Source: Fredinandcohnia quinoae
Lineage (GTDB): Bacteria; Bacillota; Bacilli; Bacillales; Bacillaceae_L
Direction of reading: 5' to 3'
Length of the DNA: 64,000 nt
Assembly: GCF_022427965.1 (NCBI RefSeq)
Contig: NZ_JAKTTI010000019.1
Location: 1-64,000 of the forward strand
Part shown: piece after piece, positions 46,363 through 54,604 of the stretch
Numbering within the stretch: the first letter of the stretch is position 1
How the letters are laid out: every line of letters starts with the position of its first letter
Made by a program: the position numbers and the translations under genes
The notes under the pieces: model-generated
Told to the model about the DNA's origin: nothing
Database searches by the model: none
Seen by the model: only the letters and a program-made list of their open reading frames with translations

Positions 46363-46577
46363 AGTGTCTAGCTTCAGCGCCTAGCCCCTCGAGGTCAAAT
46401 AACCTATGGCAAGAAAAGTCAAAAGGCGACTTTTTTGCCATAGAACATTTGCTTGTCGGACTTGCACAGGATGTGCTGACGTCGACGTTTGCCACAAAGG
46501 TTTTCGGTGGGACGAGTAACCGCAGTCCCAGGACGTGGCGGCTTTTAGTCGACGTTCCTTGAATAAGGCGCTTCAGC
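46363..46577 (-). repeat. dispersed hairpin repeat, copy 2 (long form)
   Basis: Reverse-orientation relative of 6141-6262. The conserved start is GCGCCTAGCCCCTCGAGGTC, then the hairpin CTATGGCAA (46404-46412) with TTGCCATAG (46435-46443), then AACATTTGCTTGTCGG. This copy adds a further part with hairpins GCAC/GTGC and GCCAC/GTGGC and the ends AGCGCC and GGCGCT. The rest of the gap 46578-46684 shows nothing further. Confidence 0.8.
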
Positions 46578-46684
46578 ATTTCATGTTTGTGACAGTTTTG
46601 TGAACAAAACTTCTTTAACTTGAGCTTTTTTCATAAAATAAGTACACTTAATTTACAATGTGAACACATTGGTACTAGGACACG

Positions 46685-46720
46685 TAAAGCCCCCAGGATA
46701 TATAGGACCTGGGGGCTTTA
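46685..46720. terminator. strong hairpin behind pbpG
   Basis: TAAAGCCCCCAGG (46685-46697) and CCTGGGGGCTTTA (46708-46720) form a perfect 13-bp stem. It ends the leftward pbpG transcript. Confidence 0.85.
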
Positions 46721-46729
46721 CTTATTTTG

Positions 46730-48808
46730 TTAAAACCAGTCAAATAATTTCTTGAAGAATCCCTTGTCTTCTTCCTCTTTCTTTTTCTTCTTCGGTTTTG
46801 GCTCTTTTTTGTCATGATCTTCTAAATGTTCGGCGCAATACTCGGTCGGCTCTGTTCCTTTTTTATAAAAAGTGAGTCTTGAGACAGGACATGACTTTGT
46901 AGCTAGCAATCCGCTGTCTGGGTTCACATATACACCGACTACACCTTCTGGTGGTTTGAAGGGAACAGGTGGCTTGTCTTTATGGGCTTCTTCCATGAAT
47001 GTTGCCCAAATATTTTTTGCATAACGTTTTTCGGCAGTTAGATCCATCGTTTGCCCTTTATCATAACCCGTCCAAACCCCCGCAACGAGTTGTGGAGAAT
47101 AACCAATCATCCAGCTGTCTGCCTGGGTTGATCCAGATTTCCCTGCATAAAAGCGGGTAAGCTTATTGCTAATTGTGCTTCCGGTCACTGCAGTATAGCT
47201 ATTTAGCTTCTCATCAAACATTCCGGTCATTAATTGTGTAGTGACAAATGCGTTTGCCGGATCAAGAACAGACTTAGACTTTGTTTTCTTCTCATAAATG
47301 ATTTCACCTTTATAATTTTCTACTCTTGTAATGAAAACTGGCTCTCTCAAGCTTCCGCCATTTGCAATTGTACTGTAGGCGTTTACCATATCGATTACTT
47401 TCACACCAGATGTTCCTAATGCGAGTGAAGGTACATCCTTCAAATCGCTCGTAATCCCCAAGCTTTTTGCTGTTTTTAGTAGTGTTTCTTCACCTAAGAA
47501 AAGGTGTGTCTTAACAGCATACACATTATCGGAGACAGCAATTGCTTGTGCAAGTGTGATTGTGTCATTCGGATAGTAATTTTTATAATTATGTGGGGTA
47601 TAGCTTGCTCTACCATCGTCAAATGTAAATGTAGTTACCTCACTTCGAATGGGAGTCGAAGGTGTAAATCCTTTTTCAAGTGCCGCATAATATAAAAATG
47701 GTTTGAACGTCGAACCCGGTTGTCGCTCAGCTTGTGTGGCCCTGTTGAATGGGCTTTCCTGATAACTGCGACCGCCAATTAATGCCTTTACCTCTCCGGT
47801 GTTAGGATCCATTGCAACGAATCCAATCTGAATATCGGAGGATTCATTAATTGTATTAACAACCTTTTCCTCGGCATTTTTTTGTAACACGGGGTCTAGG
47901 GAAGTGTATACACGTAACCCACCCGTTTCAATCATTTCCTTCGTAAGCTTTAGATTTGAGTGAAGCTCCTTTTTAACGATATCTTGAAAATAGGGCGCAA
48001 TTGTTTCCCTTTGTATAGCTTCACCCTTTGAATAGGTTAAGGGAGTTTCATATATCTTTTGAGCTTCTTTTTTAGAAATATATTCATTTTCAACCATGGC
48101 AGCAAGTACTAATTGCTGACGATGCTTTGCCTTTTTTTCGTTATTCAAAGGTGAATAATGACTAGGACCCTTTGGAATACCAGCAAGCATAGATGCCTCA
48201 GCAATAGTTAGATCACTCGCTTTTTTCCCAAAGTAATAATTTGCAGCGGCTTCTATTCCATAAACACCATGTCCATAATAGATTGTGTTTAAATATCCTT
48301 CTAAAATTTCCTCTTTTGAATAGTTCAGTTCAAGTCGAATTGTATAAAGGGCTTCAGTTATTTTTCGATTCCATGTTTTTTCATGCTCTAAAAAAAGGTT
48401 TCTTGCGTATTGTTGGGTGATTGTACTTGCACCTTGTACCTTTGCCATCGCTTTTACATCAGCAAGTATAGCACCTGCAATTCGTTTATAATCAAAGCCA
48501 TTATGGCTAAAATAGTTTCGATCTTCAATTGAAATCGTTGCTTCTAACAGCGGTTTAGATACTTCATCAAGTGATACCCAATACCTCGTTTCCCCCTGAT
48601 GACGTTCCTCACCGATTAATGTCCCGTCTTCGGCATATAGTAATGTTGATAAAGGAACTGCAAGTGGTGGAGCACCCTTTACCTTTGCATATGTAAGTAG
48701 GCTCATAACACCAATCGTTATTAATACAGCGATGATTAGAAAAATAAATAAGAATGCACGTAATATCCTTAATGCAATCTTCAGTCGATCATTCCTAATT
48801 ACCTCCAA
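46730..48808 (-). CDS. pbpG: class A penicillin-binding protein (PBP2d/PbpG type)
   Basis: 692 residues, the size of B. subtilis PbpG. An N-terminal helix (about 15-40) anchors it. The glycosyltransferase domain contains EDRNYFSHNGFD and QGASTITQQYARN; the transpeptidase has the active serine in PGSTFKPF, then VSDNVYAV and KSGSTQ. The C-terminus is rich in lysine and glutamate (PKPKKKKKEEED). It starts at TTG 48808 with GAGAGGTGATC ahead. PbpG takes part in spore peptidoglycan synthesis in the forespore, and its place between ywhD and speE matches B. subtilis. Confidence 0.92.
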   Translation of the reverse strand: MEVIRNDRLKIALRILRAFLFIFLIIAVLITIGVMSLLTYAKVKGAPPLAVPLSTLLYAEDGTLIGEERHQGETRYWVSLDEVSKPLLEATISIEDRNYFSHNGFDYKRIAGAILADVKAMAKVQGASTITQQYARNLFLEHEKTWNRKITEALYTIRLELNYSKEEILEGYLNTIYYGHGVYGIEAAANYYFGKKASDLTIAEASMLAGIPKGPSHYSPLNNEKKAKHRQQLVLAAMVENEYISKKEAQKIYETPLTYSKGEAIQRETIAPYFQDIVKKELHSNLKLTKEMIETGGLRVYTSLDPVLQKNAEEKVVNTINESSDIQIGFVAMDPNTGEVKALIGGRSYQESPFNRATQAERQPGSTFKPFLYYAALEKGFTPSTPIRSEVTTFTFDDGRASYTPHNYKNYYPNDTITLAQAIAVSDNVYAVKTHLFLGEETLLKTAKSLGITSDLKDVPSLALGTSGVKVIDMVNAYSTIANGGSLREPVFITRVENYKGEIIYEKKTKSKSVLDPANAFVTTQLMTGMFDEKLNSYTAVTGSTISNKLTRFYAGKSGSTQADSWMIGYSPQLVAGVWTGYDKGQTMDLTAEKRYAKNIWATFMEEAHKDKPPVPFKPPEGVVGVYVNPDSGLLATKSCPVSRLTFYKKGTEPTEYCAEHLEDHDKKEPKPKKKKKEEEDKGFFKKLFDWF

Positions 48809-48825
48809 CGTGGATCACCTCTCTT

Positions 48826-48848
48826 AAGTGGAAAAAATCTTTCCACTT
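48826..48848. other. hairpin in the pbpG leader
   Basis: AAGTGGAAA (48826-48834) and TTTCCACTT (48840-48848) form a perfect stem, followed on both strands by T or A runs. It lies just ahead of the pbpG ribosome site on the minus strand and could attenuate pbpG or end upstream antisense transcripts. Confidence 0.45.
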
Positions 48849-49071
48849 TTTCTCATACTTATCAGTATTAAATGATTTGGGGACTTTTAAACGTTAAATT
48901 GCCAATTTGTGAAAATTTTTCTTTGCATTTTAGTGGGATTATTCTATACTTTTGAAAGTTGGCTAAGAGATTCACTGAAAAACCTTAATTTTATACAGGA
49001 GTTTAGGGGAAGATAAGTGAATGGAGATAGGGAACACCTTGAAAAACTATTTAAGAAGGGATGTTATACAA

Positions 49072-49899
49072 ATGGAATTATGGTTCACTGAGAAACAGAC
49101 GAAGAATTTTGGAATTACCGCGAAAATTAAGCAAACCTTACATACAGAGCAAACGGAGTTTCAGAAGTTAGATATGATCGAGACTGAAGAGTTTGGAAAT
49201 ATGCTTGTCCTTGATGGCATGGTAATGACAACACAAGTTGATGAGTTTGTGTACCATGAAATGGTTGCACATGTACCTTTATTCACTCACCCAAATCCAG
49301 AGAATGTGCTTGTCGTTGGTGGAGGCGATGGCGGTGTTATTCGTGAAGTGTTGAAGCACCCAAGCGTGAAAAAAGCGACATTAGTTGACATCGATGGCAA
49401 GGTAATCGAGTATTCAAAGAAATACTTGCCTGAAATCGCGGGTAAGCTCGAAGACCCTCGTGTAGATGTAAAGGTTGATGATGGATTTTTACATATTGCA
49501 AACAGTGAAAATGAATATGATGTCATCATGGTTGACTCAACTGAGCCTGTTGGTCCGGCGGTGAATCTATTTACAAAAGGTTTTTATGCAGGCATTTCTA
49601 AGGCATTAAAAGAAGATGGTGTCTTTGTTGCACAAACGGACAACCCTTGGTTCACGCCAGATTTGATTCGCAATGTTCAGCGTGATGTGAAGGAAATCTT
49701 CCCGATCACACGTCTTTACGTAGCGAATATCCCAACATACCCAAGTGGTCTTTGGACATTCACAATTGGTTCTAAAAAGCACGATCCACTAGAGGTTAGT
49801 GACGATCGCTTTCATGAAATTGAAACAAAATATTATACGAAAGAGCTACATAAAGCGGCCTTCGTATTACCGAAATTTGTTGCAGACTTAGTGAAGTAA
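49072..49899 (+). CDS. speE: spermidine synthase
   Basis: 275 residues from the ATG at 49072, matching the family; the open frame from 49021 adds 17 residues and has no better ribosome site. It transfers aminopropyl from decarboxylated S-adenosylmethionine to putrescine. Motifs are [14 protein letters not shown] in the nucleotide-binding part, the acidic [15 protein letters not shown] and [14 protein letters not shown]. The agmatinase gene follows 15 bases later, and together they convert agmatine to spermidine. Confidence 0.95.
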   Translation: MELWFTEKQTKNFGITAKIKQTLHTEQTEFQKLDMIETEEFGNMLVLDGMVMTTQVDEFVYHEMVAHVPLFTHPNPENVLVVGGGDGGVIREVLKHPSVKKATLVDIDGKVIEYSKKYLPEIAGKLEDPRVDVKVDDGFLHIANSENEYDVIMVDSTEPVGPAVNLFTKGFYAGISKALKEDGVFVAQTDNPWFTPDLIRNVQRDVKEIFPITRLYVANIPTYPSGLWTFTIGSKKHDPLEVSDDRFHEIETKYYTKELHKAAFVLPKFVADLVK

Positions 49900-49914
49900 G
49901 TGGGGGATACGTGA

Positions 49915-50793
49915 ATGAAATTTGATGAAGCCTATTCTGGAAATGTATTTATAAAAAGTCATCCTAGTTATGAAGAAAGTGAAGCTGTTATTTACGGAAT
50001 GCCAATGGATTGGACGGTTAGCTTTCGTCCTGGTTCACGTTTTGGTCCATCAAGGATTCGTGAAGTGTCAATTGGTCTTGAGGAATACAGCCCATATCTT
50101 GATCGTGAACTAGATGAAGTGAAGTATTTTGATGCGGGTGATATACCATTACCGTTCGGAAACCCACAAAAAAGCTTGGATATGATTGAAGAGTATGTCG
50201 ACCAGCTTTTAAATGCTGGTAAGTTTCCTCTAGGAATGGGTGGGGAGCATCTTGTTTCCTGGCCTGTGATGAAGGCAATGTATAAAAAATACCCAGATCT
50301 TGCGATTATTCATATGGATGCCCATACTGATTTGCGTGACCACTATGAGGGAGAGCCACTTTCACATTCAACCCCAATTAAGAAGGTCTGTGGGTTAATT
50401 GGGCCGCATAATGTGTACTCATTTGGAATTCGTTCGGGGATGAAGGAAGAATTCGAATGGGCGAAGGAAAAAGGCATGCATATTTCAAAGTTTGATGTCC
50501 TTGAGCCTTTGAAGGAAATCCTTCCGAAGCTTGCAGGCCGTCCTGTCTATGTCACCATTGACATCGATGTGCTAGATCCTGCACATGCACCAGGAACTGG
50601 AACGGTGGATGCTGGAGGAATTACATCAAAGGAATTATTAGCATCCATTCATGCCATCGCTAAATCAGACGTCAACGTGGTTGGCTGTGATCTAGTAGAG
50701 GTAGCACCAATCTATGACCCATCTGAGCAAACCGCGAACACTGCAAGTAAATTGATTCGTGAAATGATTTTGGGTTGGGTACAGAAGAAATAG
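49915..50793 (+). CDS. speB: agmatinase
   Basis: 292 residues of the ureohydrolase family. Manganese ligands lie in GMGGEH, HMDAHTDLRD and TIDIDVLDPAHAPGT. It hydrolyses agmatine to putrescine and urea. GGGGG lies 12 bases ahead of the ATG, and the short distance to speE indicates an operon. A hairpin follows between it and the convergent modB gene. Confidence 0.95.
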   Translation: MKFDEAYSGNVFIKSHPSYEESEAVIYGMPMDWTVSFRPGSRFGPSRIREVSIGLEEYSPYLDRELDEVKYFDAGDIPLPFGNPQKSLDMIEEYVDQLLNAGKFPLGMGGEHLVSWPVMKAMYKKYPDLAIIHMDAHTDLRDHYEGEPLSHSTPIKKVCGLIGPHNVYSFGIRSGMKEEFEWAKEKGMHISKFDVLEPLKEILPKLAGRPVYVTIDIDVLDPAHAPGTGTVDAGGITSKELLASIHAIAKSDVNVVGCDLVEVAPIYDPSEQTANTASKLIREMILGWVQKK

Positions 50794-50801
50794 ATGATAA
50801 T

Positions 50802-50847
50802 AAAAGGGGCCTTTCCACGGATTATACCGAGGGAAGGTTCCTTTAAC
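50802..50847. terminator. hairpin between speB and modB
   Basis: AAAGGGGCCTTTCC pairs with GGAAGGTTCCTTT over most of its length with G-T pairs, between convergent genes. Confidence 0.65.
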
Positions 50848-51503
50848 TATTTCTTCGTTACATGCACTAGTAACAGCATCAAAAATGATATTCCTATCAT
50901 TGCTGCAACCCATAACCACGCCATTTTCATATTGCCGGAATCAATTGCTAAATAGATGGCAATTGATGTGGTTTGTGTTTTGCCAGGAATATTTCCTGCA
51001 AACATAAGTGTTGCGCCAAATTCCCCTAAAGCTCTAGCAAAGCTCAATATTCCACCTGAAATAATAGATTTCAGCGCTAAAGGAATCGAAATAAAGGCGA
51101 ATAATTTGAATCCACCAGCACCATCCACCTTTGCAGCATCCTCAATATCCTTATCAATGCTTTCAAATCCAGTCTTCGCGGACTGGTACATTAGTGGAAA
51201 AGCAACAACGGTTGAAGCAATGACCGCAGCCCACCAGGTAAACATAATCGGTTGCTGGAAAATCCATTCAACCCCTTGTCCGATAAAGCTATTCCGTCCA
51301 AAAATAATGATTAATAAAAATCCGACAACAGTCGGAGGTAGTACTAATGGTAATAGAAAAATAGTTTCGATGATTGACTTCCCTTTGAATGTTGCATGAG
51401 CCATAAATTTCCCCAAGATGAGCCCGAGGAGTAAAACGATTACACTAGCAATGGCTGCAATTTCAAGGGAAAGCTTGATCGGTGACCAAAAGTCGGCTGT
51501 CAT
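50847..51503 (-). CDS. modB: molybdate ABC transporter permease
   Basis: 218 residues with five helices, the size of ModB. The ATPase-docking loop is EDAAKVDGAGGFKLFAFISI. The block PLVLPPTVVGFLLIIIFG is typical for molybdate and sulfate permeases. It lies 4 bases behind modA. No modC is present on either side, so the ATPase must come from elsewhere in the genome. Confidence 0.92.
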   Translation of the reverse strand: MTADFWSPIKLSLEIAAIASVIVLLLGLILGKFMAHATFKGKSIIETIFLLPLVLPPTVVGFLLIIIFGRNSFIGQGVEWIFQQPIMFTWWAAVIASTVVAFPLMYQSAKTGFESIDKDIEDAAKVDGAGGFKLFAFISIPLALKSIISGGILSFARALGEFGATLMFAGNIPGKTQTTSIAIYLAIDSGNMKMAWLWVAAMIGISFLMLLLVHVTKK

Positions 51504-51507
51504 TTGA

Positions 51508-52281
51508 TTAATTCAGTCCTTTAAACCCATATGATTCTAATACTTGGATTGATTTTTCACCTTGAAGGTAGTCATAAAAAATCTGAGCTTCTTTCAGATG
51601 CTTGCTATCCTTAATGATTCCTAAAGGATAGATAATCGGTTCGTGTGTACCTTCACTGGCAGTTGCAATTATTTTAACATCTTTTGAAATCATTGCATCG
51701 GTTTTATAGACAATTCCTGCGTCTACGTTATTTGTTTCAACATAAGTAAGTACTTGACGAACATCCTTCGCAAATACAACTTTATCTTCGATGCCTTCCC
51801 AAAGCTTCAAACTACCTAATGCTTCCTTTGCGTATTTTCCGGCTGGAACCGTTTCAGGGGTACCAATCGCAATTTTATCAGTATGTATTAAATCCTCAAA
51901 TGAATTAATTTTATTCGAATCTTTAGGTGTGATTAAAACAAGTTCATTTCCGACTAGATTGATTCCTTTATTTTTTTCAATGAAGCCATCCTCTACTAAC
52001 TTTTCAAATTTATCCGTGGCTGCTGAGAAAAATAAATCAACCGGTGCACCTTGTGAAATTTGCTGTTGAAGTGTCCCAGAACCACCGAAGTTAAAGACTA
52101 ATTTGATATTTGCGTTATCTTTTTCAAAGTCTGTCTTGATGTCTTCCAATGCATTCTCTAAACTAGCTGCAGCTGAAATTGTTAGTTCAACTGGTTTTGT
52201 TTGTTGCTCCCCTTGATCAGAACAGCCTGCAAAAATGACTAAAATAATTCCGAAAAGTAAAAGATTACATATCCTTTTCAT
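51508..52281 (-). CDS. modA: molybdate-binding lipoprotein
   Basis: 257 residues. Signal peptide with lipobox FAGC. Family marks are LTISAAASLENALEDI near the N-terminus, NFGGSGTLQQQISQGAPVDL and VDAGIVYKTDA, the oxyanion-binding regions of ModA. AGGAG lies 9 bases ahead of the ATG at 52281. The divergent regulator at 52402 and its palindromic operator-like sites in between suggest control by molybdate. Confidence 0.93.
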   Translation of the reverse strand: MKRICNLLLFGIILVIFAGCSDQGEQQTKPVELTISAAASLENALEDIKTDFEKDNANIKLVFNFGGSGTLQQQISQGAPVDLFFSAATDKFEKLVEDGFIEKNKGINLVGNELVLITPKDSNKINSFEDLIHTDKIAIGTPETVPAGKYAKEALGSLKLWEGIEDKVVFAKDVRQVLTYVETNNVDAGIVYKTDAMISKDVKIIATASEGTHEPIIYPLGIIKDSKHLKEAQIFYDYLQGEKSIQVLESYGFKGLN

Positions 52282-52292
52282 GTTATCTACTC

Positions 52293-52336
52293 CTAATTAT
52301 AATAAGTTATATCTAATTATAACTAGTTATAATTAG
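52293..52336. promoter_or_regulatory. tandem operator between modA and its regulator
   Basis: Two direct repeats begin 20 bp apart: CTAATTATAATAAGTTATA at 52293 and CTAATTATAACTAGTTATA at 52313. The second is part of a perfect 24-bp palindrome (52313-52336). It fills the divergent promoter region and is the probable binding site of the regulator at 52402. Confidence 0.65.
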
Positions 52337-52401
52337 AATGAAAATGAAATAAGTCACTCATTTTAAATTTTTGAGTTAAAATATAAGGTGGAGGGATGAG
52401 T

Positions 52402-53328
52402 ATGTCAACCGAGCTTTCTTATACAATTGAAGAGGTATCACAGCTATTGAAGGTATCGAAATTAACTGTTTATGATCTTGTTAAAAAAGGTGAGCTTCCT
52501 GTATTCCGCGTCGGGAGACAGATGAGGTTGGATGCCAAGGACTTGGATCATTATATACAGAAACAAAAGTCGAGTAAAATCATTGCTTCACCAGTCTTAT
52601 CTAATGAACAACAAAGAACCCCCTCCCCAAATATTGTCATAAGTGGGCAAGATATCGTATTAGACATACTTGGGAAAAATATTGAGCAAATTTCAGCTTA
52701 TAAAACATTACGTTCACATACTGGTAGCCTTAACAGCCTAATTGCGATGTACAATGGTGACTGTGATATTGTGAGTTTACATATGTTTGACGGTGACACA
52801 GGTGACTACAATCTACCCTTTGTTAAAAAGATTTTAGTTGGTCACCCATACATGTTGATCAATCTATTATCTAGGAATGCTGGGTTCTATGTTAAAAAAG
52901 GTAATCCCCTGAAGATTTTAAATTGGTCTGATATTGGCAAGAGGCAAGTTAGGTTCATTAATCGTGAAAAAGGATCTGGGGCACGGATTTTATTGGACGA
53001 ACAACTTAGGATACACCAAATTCCCACCAAAAACATAGTAGGCTATGAACGGGAAGAGACGAGTCATTTAAGTGTAGCATCAGCTGTTTCTACAGGGGTG
53101 GCTGATGTAGGTGTAGGAATTGAAAAGGCAGCAAAAATAGTCGGAATTGATTTCATACCTCTAATAAAAGAACGATATGACCTTGTTATTTTAAAAACAC
53201 CTAAAAATGAACAATTGATCCAGATTGTTAAGGAAATTTTGGTTTCTTCAGCATTCCAAAAAGAGATTTATTCTTTAGGTGATTATGATACTTCACAAAC
53301 TGGTACGATTATTTTTGAAACGGATTAA
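52402..53328 (+). CDS. HTH plus substrate-binding one-component regulator (molybdate)
   Basis: 308 residues from the ATG at 52402 (GGAGG 7 bases ahead; the ATG at 52396 touches the site). An excisionase/MerR-like helix-turn-helix occupies about residues 8-52 (TIEEVSQLLKVSKLTVYDLV). From about 80 on there is a PBP-like domain related to molybdate-binding proteins (GSGARILLDEQL, ADVGVGIEKAAKIVGIDFIP). The domain order and divergence from modAB make a molybdate-responsive repressor likely. No TOBE/Mop domain is present. Confidence 0.82.
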   Translation: MSTELSYTIEEVSQLLKVSKLTVYDLVKKGELPVFRVGRQMRLDAKDLDHYIQKQKSSKIIASPVLSNEQQRTPSPNIVISGQDIVLDILGKNIEQISAYKTLRSHTGSLNSLIAMYNGDCDIVSLHMFDGDTGDYNLPFVKKILVGHPYMLINLLSRNAGFYVKKGNPLKILNWSDIGKRQVRFINREKGSGARILLDEQLRIHQIPTKNIVGYEREETSHLSVASAVSTGVADVGVGIEKAAKIVGIDFIPLIKERYDLVILKTPKNEQLIQIVKEILVSSAFQKEIYSLGDYDTSQTGTIIFETD

Positions 53329-53428
53329 AAAAGTGGAAATATTTTGAGTGCCTATGCCAATTCCCCCTTTCTCCTGAATATACTACTTTTGAAGTATAAG
53401 TAGTTATGAATAAAGGGGGAGTTTTAGC

Positions 53429-53803
53429 ATGGGGGTTCGTTTGATTAAAATCTCAGTTGTCTATTTTTTAATTGGGGTTGGGTTAGGTATGTATATGTCA
53501 ATGGCGCACAACTATACCCTGACTGGTGTTCATGTTCATATTAATCTACTAGGCTGGGCATCCATGGGGCTTGCAGGTATTTATTATCATTTATTTCCTC
53601 AAGCAGGTGAGTCGAAGATCGGAACGGCACATTTCTGGCTGCATAATATTGGGCTGCCGATTATGATGATTGGATTAGCAGCATTGGTGCTTGGAAATGC
53701 ATCCTTTGAACCAGTTGTGGCGGTTGGAGGTACGATTACTACTCTTGGTATTATTCTTTTTGTTGTAAATATTTTAGTGAATGTGAAAAGTGTCGGGCGT
53801 TAA
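53429..53803 (+). CDS. four-helix cytochrome oxidase subunit I-like membrane protein
   Basis: 124 residues with four helices. GVHVHINLLGWASMGLAGIY and HFWLHNIGLP recall part of heme-copper oxidase subunit I (cbb3 type), including histidines that in the oxidases bind heme or copper. Such short stand-alone proteins occur in bacilli, usually called cytochrome-c oxidase-like. It cannot be a complete oxidase. Array B lies between its stop codon and its terminator, so the array is probably in its 3' UTR. Confidence 0.75.
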   Translation: MGVRLIKISVVYFLIGVGLGMYMSMAHNYTLTGVHVHINLLGWASMGLAGIYYHLFPQAGESKIGTAHFWLHNIGLPIMMIGLAALVLGNASFEPVVAVGGTITTLGIILFVVNILVNVKSVGR

Positions 53804-53822
53804 TTTAGGGTAATGTGCTAAT

Positions 53823-54012
53823 GCGCAAATATAGACAGTAAAGCGCATAAATCTTGGCTAACGTGCAAATCTTGTGTCTGATGTGCATAAGTCTGGGTTA
53901 ACGCGCAAATCTCGTGATTAACGTGCATAAGTCTGAGGTAGCGAGCAAATAACAAGCTGAACGCGCATAAATCGGTTATAACATTCATATCACTGTTTTA
54001 TCGTGCATATAA
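53823..54012. repeat. 20-bp-period degenerate array B (10 units)
   Basis: Cores start at 53823, 53843, 53863, 53883, 53903, 53923, 53943, 53963, 53983 and 54003, every step exactly 20 bp. The first eight alternate strictly: CAAAT, CATAA, CAAAT, CATAA and so on, after GCG, GTG or GAG. Most units end in AAC. An extra core GTGCTAA stands 8 bases before the first unit. It fills most of the 357-base gap 53804-54160, together with the terminator at 54022 and the ywiB promoter region. Confidence 0.88.
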
Positions 54013-54021
54013 TCAATATCC

Positions 54022-54056
54022 AATCGGGAGTGTTAATACAACTACCCGATTTTTTG
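54022..54056 (+). terminator. terminator behind array B
   Basis: AATCGGG (54022-54028) pairs with CCCGATT (54045-54051), with AGT/ACT inside, followed by TTTTT. Array B thus lies between the stop codon of the 53429 gene and its terminator. Confidence 0.85.
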
Positions 54057-54160
54057 TTATTACAGGTGAATCTCATGGTGAAAACCGCGATTCTATTGAA
54101 ATTCAAGCAAAGAATCATTATACTATTGTAGTTATATTAGGTTCGCGAGGATGTGTACAT

Positions 54161-54604
54161 ATGAGTGCTTTTTCACAAAATGGAACGCCCATTCAAATAA
54201 AATTTGTTACTGAAATCAAGGATGGACTTCGAAAAGAGAATGTTGCTTTTGATACAAATGGTCTATACTACATAAAGGGAAGTAGTACATATTTGTCGTT
54301 TGAAGAACTACAAGAGGTTGGCCCGGTAAAGACCATTATTAAGATTACTGATTCAGATGTACTTATACTTCGTTCTGGTGCTGCAAAGATGAGGCAGTTA
54401 TATCGGAAGAATGAAGAAATAATCGGTACCTTTCAAAACCAAATGGGTACATTTGAAATGACTACAAAAACGAATAATATTGAATACAAGTATTACAAAA
54501 ACTCTCGTAAAGGGACGTTATTTTTATCATACGAACTATCACTTCAAGGTGAAAAGTCTGGACGTTATGCAATAAGTATTACATTTAAGGAGCGGGAAGA
54601 ATGA
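54161..54604 (+). CDS. ywiB: DUF1934 beta-barrel protein (YwiB)
   Basis: 147 residues with GAGGATG about 9 bases ahead. Lipocalin-like beta-barrel protein family of unknown function; conserved [14 protein letters not shown] and the ending YAISITFKE. It overlaps argS by four bases (ATGA), as in B. subtilis ywiB-argS, so it is translated in step with the synthetase. Confidence 0.92.
   Translation: MSAFSQNGTPIQIKFVTEIKDGLRKENVAFDTNGLYYIKGSSTYLSFEELQEVGPVKTIIKITDSDVLILRSGAAKMRQLYRKNEEIIGTFQNQMGTFEMTTKTNNIEYKYYKNSRKGTLFLSYELSLQGEKSGRYAISITFKEREE

Noticed and set aside
46353-46562. open frames on both strands across the hairpin repeat
   Set aside because: They follow from the repeat sequence. The same type of frame extends the LacI gene upstream at 6079, where it is clearly not coding.
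54052-54160. T-box leader for argS
   Set aside because: No T-box sequence or antiterminator fold was seen, and ywiB stands between the promoter region and argS.
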